Below are positions 1 through 8,581 of a DNA stretch of 64,000 nucleotides, in pieces. The notes beneath the pieces were generated by a model. That model saw only the letters and a program-made list of their open reading frames with translations, was not told where the DNA came from and did no database searches. Within the stretch, counting starts at the first letter, position 1; each line of letters opens with the position of its first letter. A program made the translations under genes and the position numbers. The DNA is from Thermoleophilia bacterium UBA2241 (GTDB lineage: Bacteria; Actinomycetota; Thermoleophilia; UBA2241): assembly GCA_002347645.1 (NCBI GenBank), contig DDYF01000013.1, positions 1 to 64,000 of the forward strand, read 5' to 3'.

Positions 1-15
1 GAGCATACACGGACA

Positions 16-62
16 CGTGCGGAGGGGCGGTCGGGCGTCCGCCCGACCCGCCCCTCCGCACG
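16..62. terminator. GC-rich hairpin at the window edge
   Basis: Inverted repeat with arms at 16-36 and 41-62, a GTCC loop and one bulged C. There is no T-tract. It lies downstream of the reverse-strand OsmC gene, and also of whatever gene lies left of the window, so it probably ends transcription from one or both sides. Confidence 0.6.
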
Positions 63-136
63 GACGAACCCCGAGCGCAGCAGACCGCGACGGACCTCGA
101 CCGCGACCGGGCTACGCGTCGGCTTGCCGCCCTGAC

Positions 137-580
137 TCAGACGAGCTCGGCGGTCACGCTGATCGCGACGTTGCCCATGAGCGCCTGCGAGACCGGGCAG
201 CCGTCCTTGGCGGCCGCGGCGGCCGCGGCGAACGCCTCGGCGTCGACGCCGGGCACCTCGCCCTTGACGCTCAACTCGACCGCGGAGATCTTGAACCCGC
301 CCTCGACGGGAGCGAAGGTGCACACCGCGTCGGTCTCGAGCTTCGCCGGTGGCGTGCCCGCCTCCCCCAGGGTGTGCGAGAGCGCCATCGAGTAGCAGGT
401 CGCGTGCGCGGCGGCGATGAGCTCCTCGGGGCTGGTCTTGCCGTTCGAGCGTGCGGTGCGCGATGCCCACGTCGCGGGCAACACGCCGCCGAGCCCGCTC
501 GACTCCAGGGTCACCGTGCCGGTGCCCTGACCCAGACTCCCTTCCCAGACCGCGTGCGCGCGGCGTTGTGCGTCGGCCAT
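137..580 (-). CDS. OsmC family peroxiredoxin-like protein
   Basis: A 147-residue protein of the OsmC/Ohr family, cytosolic thiol peroxidases that reduce organic hydroperoxides. The family pattern is visible: the peroxidatic-cysteine helix reads AAAHATCYSMALS (Cys about residue 62) and the second cysteine sits in KDGCPVSQAL (about 128). The length fits the OsmC subfamily. AAGGAGG lies 8-9 nt before the ATG, which fixes the start. It is the last gene before the hairpin at 16-62 and follows the beta-propeller gene on the same strand after about 110 bp. OsmC rather than Ohr is my preference from the SPEELIAAAHATCYSMAL pattern. The substrate cannot be told. Confidence 0.88.
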   Translation of the reverse strand: MADAQRRAHAVWEGSLGQGTGTVTLESSGLGGVLPATWASRTARSNGKTSPEELIAAAHATCYSMALSHTLGEAGTPPAKLETDAVCTFAPVEGGFKISAVELSVKGEVPGVDAEAFAAAAAAAKDGCPVSQALMGNVAISVTAELV

Positions 581-689
581 CGTCGTGCCTCCTTGGCGAG
601 AGTGACCCGGTCCGCGGCCGTCCCGTTCGGGTGCGCGGCGTTCGGGGCAGACATGCCCGCTGGCCGCGCGATGAAAACGAGTCGCCGCG

Positions 690-2429
690 TCAGCGCTCGC
701 CGAGGCAGTACAGGTTGCCGTCGCGCGAGCCGATGTAGACCCGCCCGTCCCAGACGACCGGAGACGCTTCGTACGCGCCGCCGCCGGTGAACGAGGCGGT
801 CTCGCGCAGGCTCACCGTCCACCAGCGCCCGTCGGCGCTCGGCAACGCGCCGGCGTCACCCTCGGCCGCCTCTTCGTAAGTGAGGCGATACAGGTGGACG
901 ATCTCGTCGTAGCCGGCCACGACGATGCGGTCGCCGACGAACGCCGGGGTCGTGATGCCGCCGCCCATCCAGAGTTTGGCCACGACGACGGGCGTGCGCA
1001 GGCGCTTCTCGAGGTTGGGCCCCTTGACGCGCTCTCTCGCGAGCGTGTCCTGCGAGAAGACGTAGAGATAGCCGTCGACGGCGACGACGGCGCCGAGCGC
1101 CGGCTGGCTGCCGTCGCGGTTGGAGCTGTCGTTGACCGCGACCGAGCCGAGCACGCCGCCCTTCCACTCGGACAGCTCGCGGTCGCCGGTGGGGAGGAAC
1201 CAGAACACGGCGTCCTCGGGAGGCCGGGACGGGTCCAGCGACAAGACGCCGCCGTGCCCCTCGATGTACTGCTTCTCGACCGTGACCAGCAGCTTCTGGT
1301 CGGCCGTCGGCACCGGCGTGCCGTCGAGGTCCGATCCGGTGCGGTAGTCCCAGACGACCTCGAGGTCGCTCGGGCGCAGGCCGTACACGTGCCCTGCGCC
1401 CGAACTCACGAAGATCGTCTGCCCAACGAGCACGGGCGAGGCTTCGAGGACGAGGTTGCGCCTATGCCTGCGGCGGTCCTCGGTCGTGCCGAGCAGGAGC
1501 CGCTCCGCCTCGATCACGGGGAGGCGATGCTTGCCCCACGCCTCGGCGCGGAAGGGGTCGAGCTTGTAGAACCACCCGCTCTCGACGCCGATGTAGAGCT
1601 TGCCGTCGTAGAAGAGACCGCTGGCGTCGCAGTCGCGGCTGTAGCAGCGCGTCTGCGGGACCGGCAGGCGCCAGAGCTCCTTGCCGGTGCGCAGCGAGAA
1701 GGCGCGGTAGGGCGCCACGTCAGGGTCGTCGAGGTCCAGGGGGTAGCCGCGCCGCGAGCCGGCGAGGACGAGGAAGCGATCGTCCTCGCCGGCCGGGTCC
1801 GGATCCTCGATGATCGTGGGGCTGCTCTTGACGATGTCGTCGAAGCGTGCCTCCCAGACGGCGTCCCCGCTCTCCGCGTCGATCTTGTGCAAGCGATGGT
1901 CGTAGCCACCGACCAGAAGGTACGTCTTGCCGCCCTCCCGGACCACCGCGGGCTGCCCGGTCCAGCCGATGCCGGCCCACTCGGAGGGCGGGTCCTTGGG
2001 CAGCTTGCCCGAGGTCCAGCCGCTGCCGATGCGTGTGTACCAGAGCAGGCCGAGGCGCTTCGGCGCGTCGAGGCCGGAGAAGTCGCGGCGCAGGCCGCCG
2101 AGGAAGCTCGCGACCTTGATGCCGTCGCCGTCCGCCGCGACCGTCGTCGGCGACGGGCCGCCGGTGAGGATTGGCGACGGGGACGCGGCGGCTGCGCCGC
2201 CACTCTCCCGGTCGCCCCCGCCGCACCCGGACGGCACGAAGTCGCCGGCATCGCAGCCCGAGGGCAGGCCGCACCCGCCGCACGAGCGCAGCATCAGGGC
2301 GAAAAGCACGAGAAGGGCGACGAGGGCGAGGAGCGCGGCGGCGCGGCGCCTGCGAAGCTGGCGCCGCCGGACCGCGCGGTCCGGCCGCGGCCGCGGTCGA
2401 GCGGGCGTTTGCCGTGGGGCGTCGTCCAC
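690..2429 (-). CDS. Membrane-anchored PQQ-like beta-propeller protein
   Basis: A 579-residue protein with a very basic N-terminus, one transmembrane segment (about residues 32-48) and a long extracytoplasmic part. After a Ser/Gly/Pro-rich linker it carries repeated blades of the PQQ/BamB type, for example YDHRLHKIDAESGDAVWEA, FSLRTGKELWRLP, LYIGVESGWFYKLDP and a final VYIGSRDGNLYCLGE. Such propellers usually bind proteins or ligands at the cell surface. I see no quinoprotein dehydrogenase catalytic residues. The start is GTG, with TAAGCT on the reverse strand 9 nt upstream. It is divergent from the restriction gene. Function unknown beyond the fold. Confidence 0.75.
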   Translation of the reverse strand: MDDAPRQTPARPRPRPDRAVRRRQLRRRRAAALLALVALLVLFALMLRSCGGCGLPSGCDAGDFVPSGCGGGDRESGGAAAASPSPILTGGPSPTTVAADGDGIKVASFLGGLRRDFSGLDAPKRLGLLWYTRIGSGWTSGKLPKDPPSEWAGIGWTGQPAVVREGGKTYLLVGGYDHRLHKIDAESGDAVWEARFDDIVKSSPTIIEDPDPAGEDDRFLVLAGSRRGYPLDLDDPDVAPYRAFSLRTGKELWRLPVPQTRCYSRDCDASGLFYDGKLYIGVESGWFYKLDPFRAEAWGKHRLPVIEAERLLLGTTEDRRRHRRNLVLEASPVLVGQTIFVSSGAGHVYGLRPSDLEVVWDYRTGSDLDGTPVPTADQKLLVTVEKQYIEGHGGVLSLDPSRPPEDAVFWFLPTGDRELSEWKGGVLGSVAVNDSSNRDGSQPALGAVVAVDGYLYVFSQDTLARERVKGPNLEKRLRTPVVVAKLWMGGGITTPAFVGDRIVVAGYDEIVHLYRLTYEEAAEGDAGALPSADGRWWTVSLRETASFTGGGAYEASPVVWDGRVYIGSRDGNLYCLGER

Positions 2430-2438
2430 CGTGTCGCG

Positions 2439-2444
2439 AGCTTA
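2439..2444 (-). promoter_or_regulatory. -10 box TAAGCT close to the beta-propeller start codon
   Basis: TAAGCT on the reverse strand ends 9 nt before the GTG start, leaving room for almost no leader. It is the same hexamer found before selD, selA and the 24422 gene. Confidence 0.4.
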
Positions 2445-2604
2445 CCATCCGGACTGCCTCGCGAGCGTCCCCGCGCGCACGTCCGCGGGCAGGCGCGTCC
2501 GGCCGAGCCGACGTGTAGTCTAGGAGGGGCCCGCCGGGAACGGGGCGGGCGGCGCCACGGAGCCGGCGTCAACGAACGTCCGCGCATGCGACCTGGGGGC
2601 GTGC

Positions 2605-5600
2605 ATGGGGACACCTGACGAGGTCAAACGACTGGTCGAGCGCTTCGACCGCAACCAGTCCGCGTATCTCAACCCGGCCTACAACGAGACCCAGCTCCGG
2701 CGCGAGTTCCTCGACCCTTTCTTCCGCGCCCTCGGCTGGGACGTCGACAACGTCGCCGGTCATGCACCGCAATACAAGGAAGTCGTCCACGAGGACGCGA
2801 TCAAGATCGGCCTGTCGACCCGCGCTCCCGACTACTCCTTCCGCGTCGGCGGCCAGCGCAAGTTCTTCGTCGAGGCGAAGAAGCCGGCGGTCAACCTGAA
2901 AGCCGACGCCGCGCCAGCCTACCAACTGCGCCGCTACGCCTGGTCGGGCAAGCTCCCCCTGAGCATCCTGAGCGACTTCCAGGAGTTCACCGTCTACGAC
3001 TGCCGCGTGAAGCCCGCCCCAGCCGACAGGGCCTCCACGGCGCGCACCCTCTACGTCCCCTACACGCACTACGAGGAGCGCTGGGATGAGATCGCCGGCG
3101 TCTTCAGCCGCGAGGCGATCTACGAGGGCTCGTTCGACAAGTACGCCGAGTCGACGAAGGCGAAGAGGGGCACCGCCGAGGTCGACAAGGCCTTCCTCTC
3201 CGAGATCGAGTCCTGGCGCGACGCGCTCGCCCGCAACATCGCCCTGCGCAACCCCTCACTCAGCCAGCGCGAGCTCAACTACGCCGTGCAGGCAACGATC
3301 GACCGCATCATCTTCTTGCGCATCTGCGAGGACCGCGCGATCGAGCCCTACGGCCGCCTCCAGGGCCTGCTCAACGGCGGTGGCACCTACGGGCGCCTCA
3401 AGGCCCTCTTCTATGAGGCCGACGCGCGCTACGACTCCGGCCTCTTCCACTTCTCCGACGAGAAGGGTCGCGAGGGTATCGCCGACCGTCTGACGCCGAA
3501 CCTTGCGATCGACGACAAGCCCCTCAAGGACATAATCCGCCGCCTCTACTACCCCGAGAGCCCCTACGAGTTCAGCGTCCTGCCCGCCGACATCCTCGGC
3601 CAGGTCTACGAGCAGTTCCTCGGCAAGGTGATCCGCCTCACCGCCGGTCACCGCGCCATGGTCGAGGACAAGCCCGAGGTCAAGAAGGCCGGCGGCGTCT
3701 ACTACACCCCGACCTACATCGTCGACTACATCGTCGAGCACACCGTGGGCAAGATGCTCGAGGGCAAGACGCCGAAGCAGGTCGCCGAGCTGCGCATCCT
3801 CGACCCCGCCTGCGGCTCGGGGAGCTTCCTCATCGGCGCCTACCAGCGCCTCCTCGACTGGCACCGCGACTGCTACGTAGGGCACGGTCCCGAGAAGCAC
3901 CGCAAGGAGCTCTACGAGGGTCGCGGCGGCGCCTGGCACCTGACCACCGCCGAGAAGAAGCGCATCCTCTTGAACTGCATCTACGGCGTCGACATCGACG
4001 CGCAGGCGGTCGAGACGACCAAGCTCAGCCTGCTCCTCAAGGTGCTGGAGGAAGAGACCTCAGAGACGATCGACGCGCAGCTCAGCTTCCTCCACGAACG
4101 CGCCCTGCCCGACCTGCGCGCCAACATCAAGTGCGGCAACTCACTGATCGGCCCCGACTTCTACGACGACGCGCAGCTTGGCCTCTCCGGCCTCGACGAC
4201 GACGAGCGGCAGCGCATCAATGTGTTCGATTGGGAGGCCGAGTTCCCGCACATCCTGGGCAAAGCGGTGCCCGAGCAGTGGCGCGGTTTCGACGCGGTGA
4301 TAGGAAATCCGCCCTACGTGAGGCAAGAGTCGTTGAAGGGTCTGAAGGCGTACTTCGAGAGAGCCTACGAGTCGTATCAGGGGACGGCAGACCTCTACGT
4401 GTACTTCATCGAGCGAGGCCTTCGCCTCCTCAGGACGGACGGACTGTTCAGCTTCATCGTCTCGAGCGGCTTCTTGCGCACGGCGTTCGGCGCGTCCCTT
4501 CGTAGGTTCCTCCGACGGTCGGCGTCCCTGGAGACTCTGGTTGACTTCGGCGGCCTGCCGGTGTTCGCCAACGCGAAGGACACGTATGTCTGCATACCGG
4601 TCATGCGCTCAGGCGAACAGGCGCCGACGTTCTCAGTGTCGAGAGTGCTTGAGCACCCGAGCCGCGACATACTGTCCGCGGTCAACTTGCATGCGTACAG
4701 CCTCGGTGCCGAGCGACTCGATTCCGAATCCTGGGCATTGGACTCGGAGTCCCGTCGCGCTGTGTTCGATAAGGCGGCTGCGGCGGGTCGACCCTTGGGC
4801 GAGATGGTGGGCGGCAGGGTCTTCTTCGGCTTGAAGACCGGCCTAAATGCCGCATTCGAGATTGGGCCGGATGTGAAGCGTTGGATTGTCTCGCGCGACC
4901 CTCAGAGCGAGGGCTTGATCCACCGCTTCTACGGGGGCCAGGACATCCGTCAGTACCACCTGAGGGACACCGAGCGGTATCTCATCGTATTGCCGAGCGG
5001 CTGGACACGTGCTCAGATAGCCAACTCCAGCGACACGTCGTGCACCGAGTACAAGGCCTGGATGTGGCTCGCGGAATCGCACCCTGCGGTCGCCGCACAC
5101 CTGAAGACCTTCGAGACGGCCCTGCGACGGCGCGGTGACAAGGGCGAGTTCTGGTGGGAACTCCGCCCGTGTGTGTACTACGACGTGCTCGAACGGGCGA
5201 AGATCGTCTACCCCGATATCGCCAAGCACCCACGCTTCTATCTGGACGAGACGGGCTCGTACATCTCGAACACGGCGTATTGTCTGGATTGTGACGATCC
5301 CTATGTGCTGGCTCTGTTGAACAGTAGTCTCGGGTGGTTCTGCGTCTCCAACATCAGCATCCCCTTCGGAACAAGAGCAGGGCAGTACCGGTTTCGACTC
5401 TTCTCGCAGTACGTGGAACAGGTTCCGATCTTCTGGCCGACGGACTGGTCGGCCATGCAGTCGTCCACCAGAGAGGCGCTTCGCCATTTGGCCAAGGACG
5501 CCCAGTTGCACCATGAGCGGACCGCTGCCGCGTCCGCGCCTCACGAGAGGCGCGTCGCCGAACGCGAGTTGGGCGCGATCATGCGGCGAATCGACCGCCT

Positions 5601-5670
5601 CGTCTACGACCTCTACGGCCTCACTGACGACGAGATCGCCATCGTTGAGGAGAGCACGCTGTCCCACTGA
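2605..5670 (+). CDS. Type IIG (Eco57I-like) restriction-modification enzyme
   Basis: A 1,021-residue single-chain enzyme that should both cut DNA and methylate adenine N6. The N-terminal nuclease region has the PD-(D/E)XK pattern: APDYSF (about residue 75) followed by FFVEAKK (about 90). The methylase core has SAM motif I LDPACGSGSFL (about 400) and catalytic NPPY (about 568). The C-terminal 400 residues resemble TaqI-type target-recognition regions. The length suits type IIG and is short for PglX, which lacks the nuclease part. A weak -10 (TAGTCT, 2516-2521) lies upstream. It forms a short operon with the next gene, 9 nt apart. Codon use is strongly GC3-biased up to about 4200 and clearly more mixed afterwards, so the specificity half may have been exchanged. 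Confidence 0.87.
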   Translation: MGTPDEVKRLVERFDRNQSAYLNPAYNETQLRREFLDPFFRALGWDVDNVAGHAPQYKEVVHEDAIKIGLSTRAPDYSFRVGGQRKFFVEAKKPAVNLKADAAPAYQLRRYAWSGKLPLSILSDFQEFTVYDCRVKPAPADRASTARTLYVPYTHYEERWDEIAGVFSREAIYEGSFDKYAESTKAKRGTAEVDKAFLSEIESWRDALARNIALRNPSLSQRELNYAVQATIDRIIFLRICEDRAIEPYGRLQGLLNGGGTYGRLKALFYEADARYDSGLFHFSDEKGREGIADRLTPNLAIDDKPLKDIIRRLYYPESPYEFSVLPADILGQVYEQFLGKVIRLTAGHRAMVEDKPEVKKAGGVYYTPTYIVDYIVEHTVGKMLEGKTPKQVAELRILDPACGSGSFLIGAYQRLLDWHRDCYVGHGPEKHRKELYEGRGGAWHLTTAEKKRILLNCIYGVDIDAQAVETTKLSLLLKVLEEETSETIDAQLSFLHERALPDLRANIKCGNSLIGPDFYDDAQLGLSGLDDDERQRINVFDWEAEFPHILGKAVPEQWRGFDAVIGNPPYVRQESLKGLKAYFERAYESYQGTADLYVYFIERGLRLLRTDGLFSFIVSSGFLRTAFGASLRRFLRRSASLETLVDFGGLPVFANAKDTYVCIPVMRSGEQAPTFSVSRVLEHPSRDILSAVNLHAYSLGAERLDSESWALDSESRRAVFDKAAAAGRPLGEMVGGRVFFGLKTGLNAAFEIGPDVKRWIVSRDPQSEGLIHRFYGGQDIRQYHLRDTERYLIVLPSGWTRAQIANSSDTSCTEYKAWMWLAESHPAVAAHLKTFETALRRRGDKGEFWWELRPCVYYDVLERAKIVYPDIAKHPRFYLDETGSYISNTAYCLDCDDPYVLALLNSSLGWFCVSNISIPFGTRAGQYRFRLFSQYVEQVPIFWPTDWSAMQSSTREALRHLAKDAQLHHERTAAASAPHERRVAERELGAIMRRIDRLVYDLYGLTDDEIAIVEESTLSH

Positions 5671-5679
5671 GAGGAGTCC

Positions 5680-6600
5680 ATGGACCTCTTCAAGATCAGC
5701 TCACACAAGCTTCTGCCGCTCAAGCGGTCGGCGTTCAAGCTCGAGCGTGAGATCCAGCGCTTGCTCGAGGCGAACCTTGGCGAGGTCTTCGGCATCCGCT
5801 TCCTCGCCACGGAGTTCTCGACCGGCGACAAGCACCCAGGGCGCATCGACAGTCTGGGGCTTGATGAGAACGGAACGCCGGTCATCATCGAGTACAAGCT
5901 CTCCAGCAATCAGGCGGTGATCAACCAGGCGCTGTACTACCTGGACTGGCTCGTCGACCATCGCGGCGACTTCGAGCTCCTGGTCCAGAAGAAGCTTGGC
6001 GCGGGCGCGACCGTCGACTGGACGGCACCGCGCGTGCTCTGCGTGGCCGAGGACTTCAGTCACTACGACACCTACGCGGTCAAGACAATCGGCGCCAACA
6101 TCGAGTTGTGGAAGTACCGCGTGTTCGCCGGCGAGTACCTGGCGGTCGAGATGGTAGGCGGCGGGAGCGCGGGCAAGGGCAGCAAGAAGGGTGCCGGCTC
6201 AGCGAAGAGCGGCGCGACGAAGGGCAAGAGTGCGGACGTGAGCGCCGCCTACTCGGTCGAGGAACACCTCGCAAAAGCCAAGGGAGAGGTGCGGGCCATC
6301 GTCGATGAGTTGTTCGAGTACGTGAGCGGGCTCGGCGATGACGTCGTCGCGTCGCCGGTGAAGCTCTACATCGCGTTCCGCACGACGCGCAACTTCTGCT
6401 GTCTCGAGGTGCACGGCAAGCACATCTTCCTCTACTTGGCGCTCGATCCGGCGACCGGCGTTGGCTGTGACTTCTGTCGTGACGTCCGTCAGATCGGCCA
6501 CTTTGGCACGGGCGACCTGGAGGTGCGCGTGGAACGCGCCGACCAGGTCCCAAAGGCCAAGGACCTAGCGAAGCTGGCGTACGAGAAGGCTGCGGGATAG
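5680..6600 (+). CDS. PD-(D/E)XK nuclease-like protein with DUF5655 domain
   Basis: A 306-residue protein. Residues 1-150 contain a RID...IIEYK pattern (GRIDSLG, then about 12 residues later VIIEYK) as in the PD-(D/E)XK fold of NucS-like endonucleases. A Gly/Lys/Ser linker (about 165-190) leads to a C-terminal region (about 195-305) matching the DUF5655 type, with VKLYIAFRTTRNFCCLEVH. The ATG follows GAGAGGAG closely and lies 9 nt after the restriction gene stop, so the two are probably co-translated. A role accompanying the restriction enzyme is inferred from position only; nuclease activity is untested. Confidence 0.7.
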   Translation: MDLFKISSHKLLPLKRSAFKLEREIQRLLEANLGEVFGIRFLATEFSTGDKHPGRIDSLGLDENGTPVIIEYKLSSNQAVINQALYYLDWLVDHRGDFELLVQKKLGAGATVDWTAPRVLCVAEDFSHYDTYAVKTIGANIELWKYRVFAGEYLAVEMVGGGSAGKGSKKGAGSAKSGATKGKSADVSAAYSVEEHLAKAKGEVRAIVDELFEYVSGLGDDVVASPVKLYIAFRTTRNFCCLEVHGKHIFLYLALDPATGVGCDFCRDVRQIGHFGTGDLEVRVERADQVPKAKDLAKLAYEKAAG

Positions 6601-6648
6601 CGGGGGTAGCCCTGTGGCGCAGGCCCGTCTGCCGCCGAATCGTCACCG

Positions 6649-6678
6649 TTGCAAGATTACCTTGCATTGCCCTACAAT
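6649..6678 (+). promoter_or_regulatory. Promoter with overlapping palindromic operator of the XRE-ImmA gene
   Basis: TTGCAA (6649-6654) and TACAAT (6673-6678) are 18 bp apart and fit a housekeeping promoter. A perfect 6-bp inverted repeat, TGCAAG-ATTAC-CTTGCA (6650-6666), overlaps the -35 and spacer. That is where an autoregulatory XRE repressor would bind. GGAGG at 6693 precedes the GTG start by about 8 nt. Confidence 0.6.
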
Positions 6679-6704
6679 GGTCACGGCGCACCGGAGGGGG
6701 TACC

Positions 6705-7892
6705 GTGACTGATGAAGCCAAGGATATCGGCCTAAGGGTCAAGGCAGCGCGTGAGGCTCTGGGTCTGAAGCAAGAAGAGCTTGCGCACGCGATGGGTTTC
6801 GCCTCGCGTCAGATCCTGTCCGACCTCGAGCGTGGAGTCCGTGACGTAAAGGCGTCCGAGGCGGCACGCCTTGCACGTGCGCTCCGTGTCGACCTTTCCG
6901 CGCTGCTCTCCGACGCGCCGGCGAGGCCTTTGGTCCTGTGGCGCGCGCAGCCGTGCGAGGGCGCCGAGGCGATCGAGGCGGAGTTTCTTCAGTGGTGCGA
7001 GAGGCAACGTCGGGTCCTCGGGCTGTTGGACCATAGGCCCCCCGATCCGCTTCCTGTCTACGATCTCGATCTCGAGCGAGCAGGGTATGACCACGCCGAT
7101 CGGCTTGCAGCCGGTGTCGCGCAGTCGCTCGGGCTTGGCGTGCGACCCGCAATGGGCCTCAGCGCCGCGCTGGAGTCGCGCTTCGATGTCACCATCTGGT
7201 ATCTCGACACGCCGGGCGGGTGCGCGGCGTGCACTCGCGGCGAGCACGGAGCGTCGATCCTCGTGCCGCGAAGCGAGGCCCCGTGGCGCCGCCACTTTGA
7301 CATCGCTCACGAGCTGTTCCACCTGTTGACCTGGTCGAGCTCACGCGGGTCAGTGCCTCGATGGGACGAGACGGAGGCTGGTCGGCACGCGGAGCAGCTT
7401 GCGAACGCGTTTGCCGCCAGTCTGCTCGTCCCGGCGGACGTTGTCCTCAGGGAACTTGACGAGCGCAGCTCGGAGCGTCGCGTGAAGCTCGCCGAACTCG
7501 TGGCGATGGCGCGCGACTTCGGCGTCTCGCTTGAGACCCTCGTGTGGCGGCTCCACAATCTGGGGCTCTGGCCCGAGCACGATGTCGTCCGCAGCCTGCT
7601 GGGCGACCCGAGACTGCGCGAACTCGACAAGGCTTCGCAGGCCAAGGAGTGGCAGGATCCCCCGTCGCTGCCGGAGCGCTTCGTCCAGGCGGCGTATGCT
7701 GCCACTCTGAGGGCGAGGCTCTCGCGCACACAGCTTGCCTCCTATCTCGGCTGCGGCTTGGCCGAACTGTCGTCGCGTCTTGCCGAATACGGCATCGATG
7801 AGGATCTTGCCGAGATGGCCGCGCAAGATCTGTCAGTCGACCGCCGTTCTGACGATCTCGATCCGCTGCCGATGCCAAGTGGCCGGGAGTAG
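6705..7892 (+). CDS. XRE-family regulator fused to ImmA/IrrE metallopeptidase
   Basis: A 395-residue protein. Residues 8-65 are an XRE helix-turn-helix (LGLKQEELAHAMGFASRQILSDLE is the recognition part). The middle carries the zinc-protease motif HELFH (about residues 203-207, in FDIAHELFHLL) with a later AEQLANAFAASLLVP helix typical of ImmA/IrrE (COG2856). Such fusions repress genes and are relieved by cleavage, as in ICEBs1 ImmA and Deinococcus IrrE. The GTG start is set by a good ribosome site. The PIN-like gene follows after 10 nt, as in regulator/effector pairs. The palindrome at 6650-6666 suggests autoregulation. Confidence 0.85.
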   Translation: MTDEAKDIGLRVKAAREALGLKQEELAHAMGFASRQILSDLERGVRDVKASEAARLARALRVDLSALLSDAPARPLVLWRAQPCEGAEAIEAEFLQWCERQRRVLGLLDHRPPDPLPVYDLDLERAGYDHADRLAAGVAQSLGLGVRPAMGLSAALESRFDVTIWYLDTPGGCAACTRGEHGASILVPRSEAPWRRHFDIAHELFHLLTWSSSRGSVPRWDETEAGRHAEQLANAFAASLLVPADVVLRELDERSSERRVKLAELVAMARDFGVSLETLVWRLHNLGLWPEHDVVRSLLGDPRLRELDKASQAKEWQDPPSLPERFVQAAYAATLRARLSRTQLASYLGCGLAELSSRLAEYGIDEDLAEMAAQDLSVDRRSDDLDPLPMPSGRE

Positions 7893-7902
7893 ACGACGGT
7901 GC

Positions 7903-8421
7903 TTGATCCTCGACGCCGGGCCTGTTATCGGGCTTCACGAGCTGGGTGTCTGGCACGCGTTTCTCGCGCGCTACGAGGTGGTGCTTCCGCAATCGGTGCT
8001 TGAGGACGAGGCGTTGTTCCACAGCGCCGATGCCGCGAGCGGCATGCGCGAGCCGATCGATCTGGCGGCTCAAGTCACGTGGGGGCAGATCACCGTTGCA
8101 TCGGCCGACGCTCGCGACTTGGTGACTGTCGCCTCTCGGTTCAGTGCAGCAATCGAACTCCATGAGGGCGAACTCGAGGCCCTGGCGCTGCTCACCCAGC
8201 ATGAGGAGTTCGCCGATCACGTGTTCTGCAGCGCCGACGGAGCTGCAATCGAGGCTGCCTGCATGGTTGGCTTGAGCGACCGTTGCGACTCACTCGAGGA
8301 GCTGCTCACCATGGCTGGCCTTGGCCGGCCCGTCCATCGGAGATTCAGCAAGGACTTCATGGACCGGCACAAGCGCGAGGGAGGAGCTCGGGCGGTCACG
8401 GGCTACGGGCTCGCCGACTGA
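7903..8421 (+). CDS. PIN-like domain protein paired with ImmA regulator
   Basis: A 172-residue protein if started at TTG 7903, the first start after the ImmA stop. It opens with LILDAGPVIGLHELG, the first acidic residue of a PIN-type nuclease, and later has LHEGELEALAL and FCSADGAAIEAACMVGL, matching the second and third acidic motifs. PIN proteins are metal-dependent RNases often acting as toxins. The 10-nt spacing suggests one transcript with the XRE-ImmA gene. The ribosome site is weak and the start is uncertain. Toxin function is inference. Confidence 0.6.
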   Translation: MILDAGPVIGLHELGVWHAFLARYEVVLPQSVLEDEALFHSADAASGMREPIDLAAQVTWGQITVASADARDLVTVASRFSAAIELHEGELEALALLTQHEEFADHVFCSADGAAIEAACMVGLSDRCDSLEELLTMAGLGRPVHRRFSKDFMDRHKREGGARAVTGYGLAD

Positions 8422-8569
8422 ACAATCCGTGGATTCCTCGCGCTTGACCTTTCTCCGGTGCGGCGCACAATGGTCGAAGGTTCGGGATCAGCGTCAGTCG
8501 CTGGAGACAGTGACGTCGTTCGGTGACGGTCGACGCCCCGGACCTTCTTACTGTCACGAGGCCCTGCGG

Positions 8570-8575
8570 TAAGCT
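8570..8575 (+). promoter_or_regulatory. -10 box TAAGCT of selD, leaderless spacing
   Basis: TAAGCT ends exactly 6 nt before the selD ATG, so transcription would begin at or next to the start codon. An alternative promoter, TTGACC (8444-8449) and CACAAT (8466-8471), could give a 100-nt leader. No convincing Shine-Dalgarno sequence lies before the ATG. Confidence 0.45.
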
Positions 8576-8581
8576 GTGCCC

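Noticed and set aside
894..2618. Long forward-strand frames over the beta-propeller gene
   Set aside because: High-GC antisense shadows: composition is unnatural and no motifs occur, while the reverse-strand gene has repeated blades.
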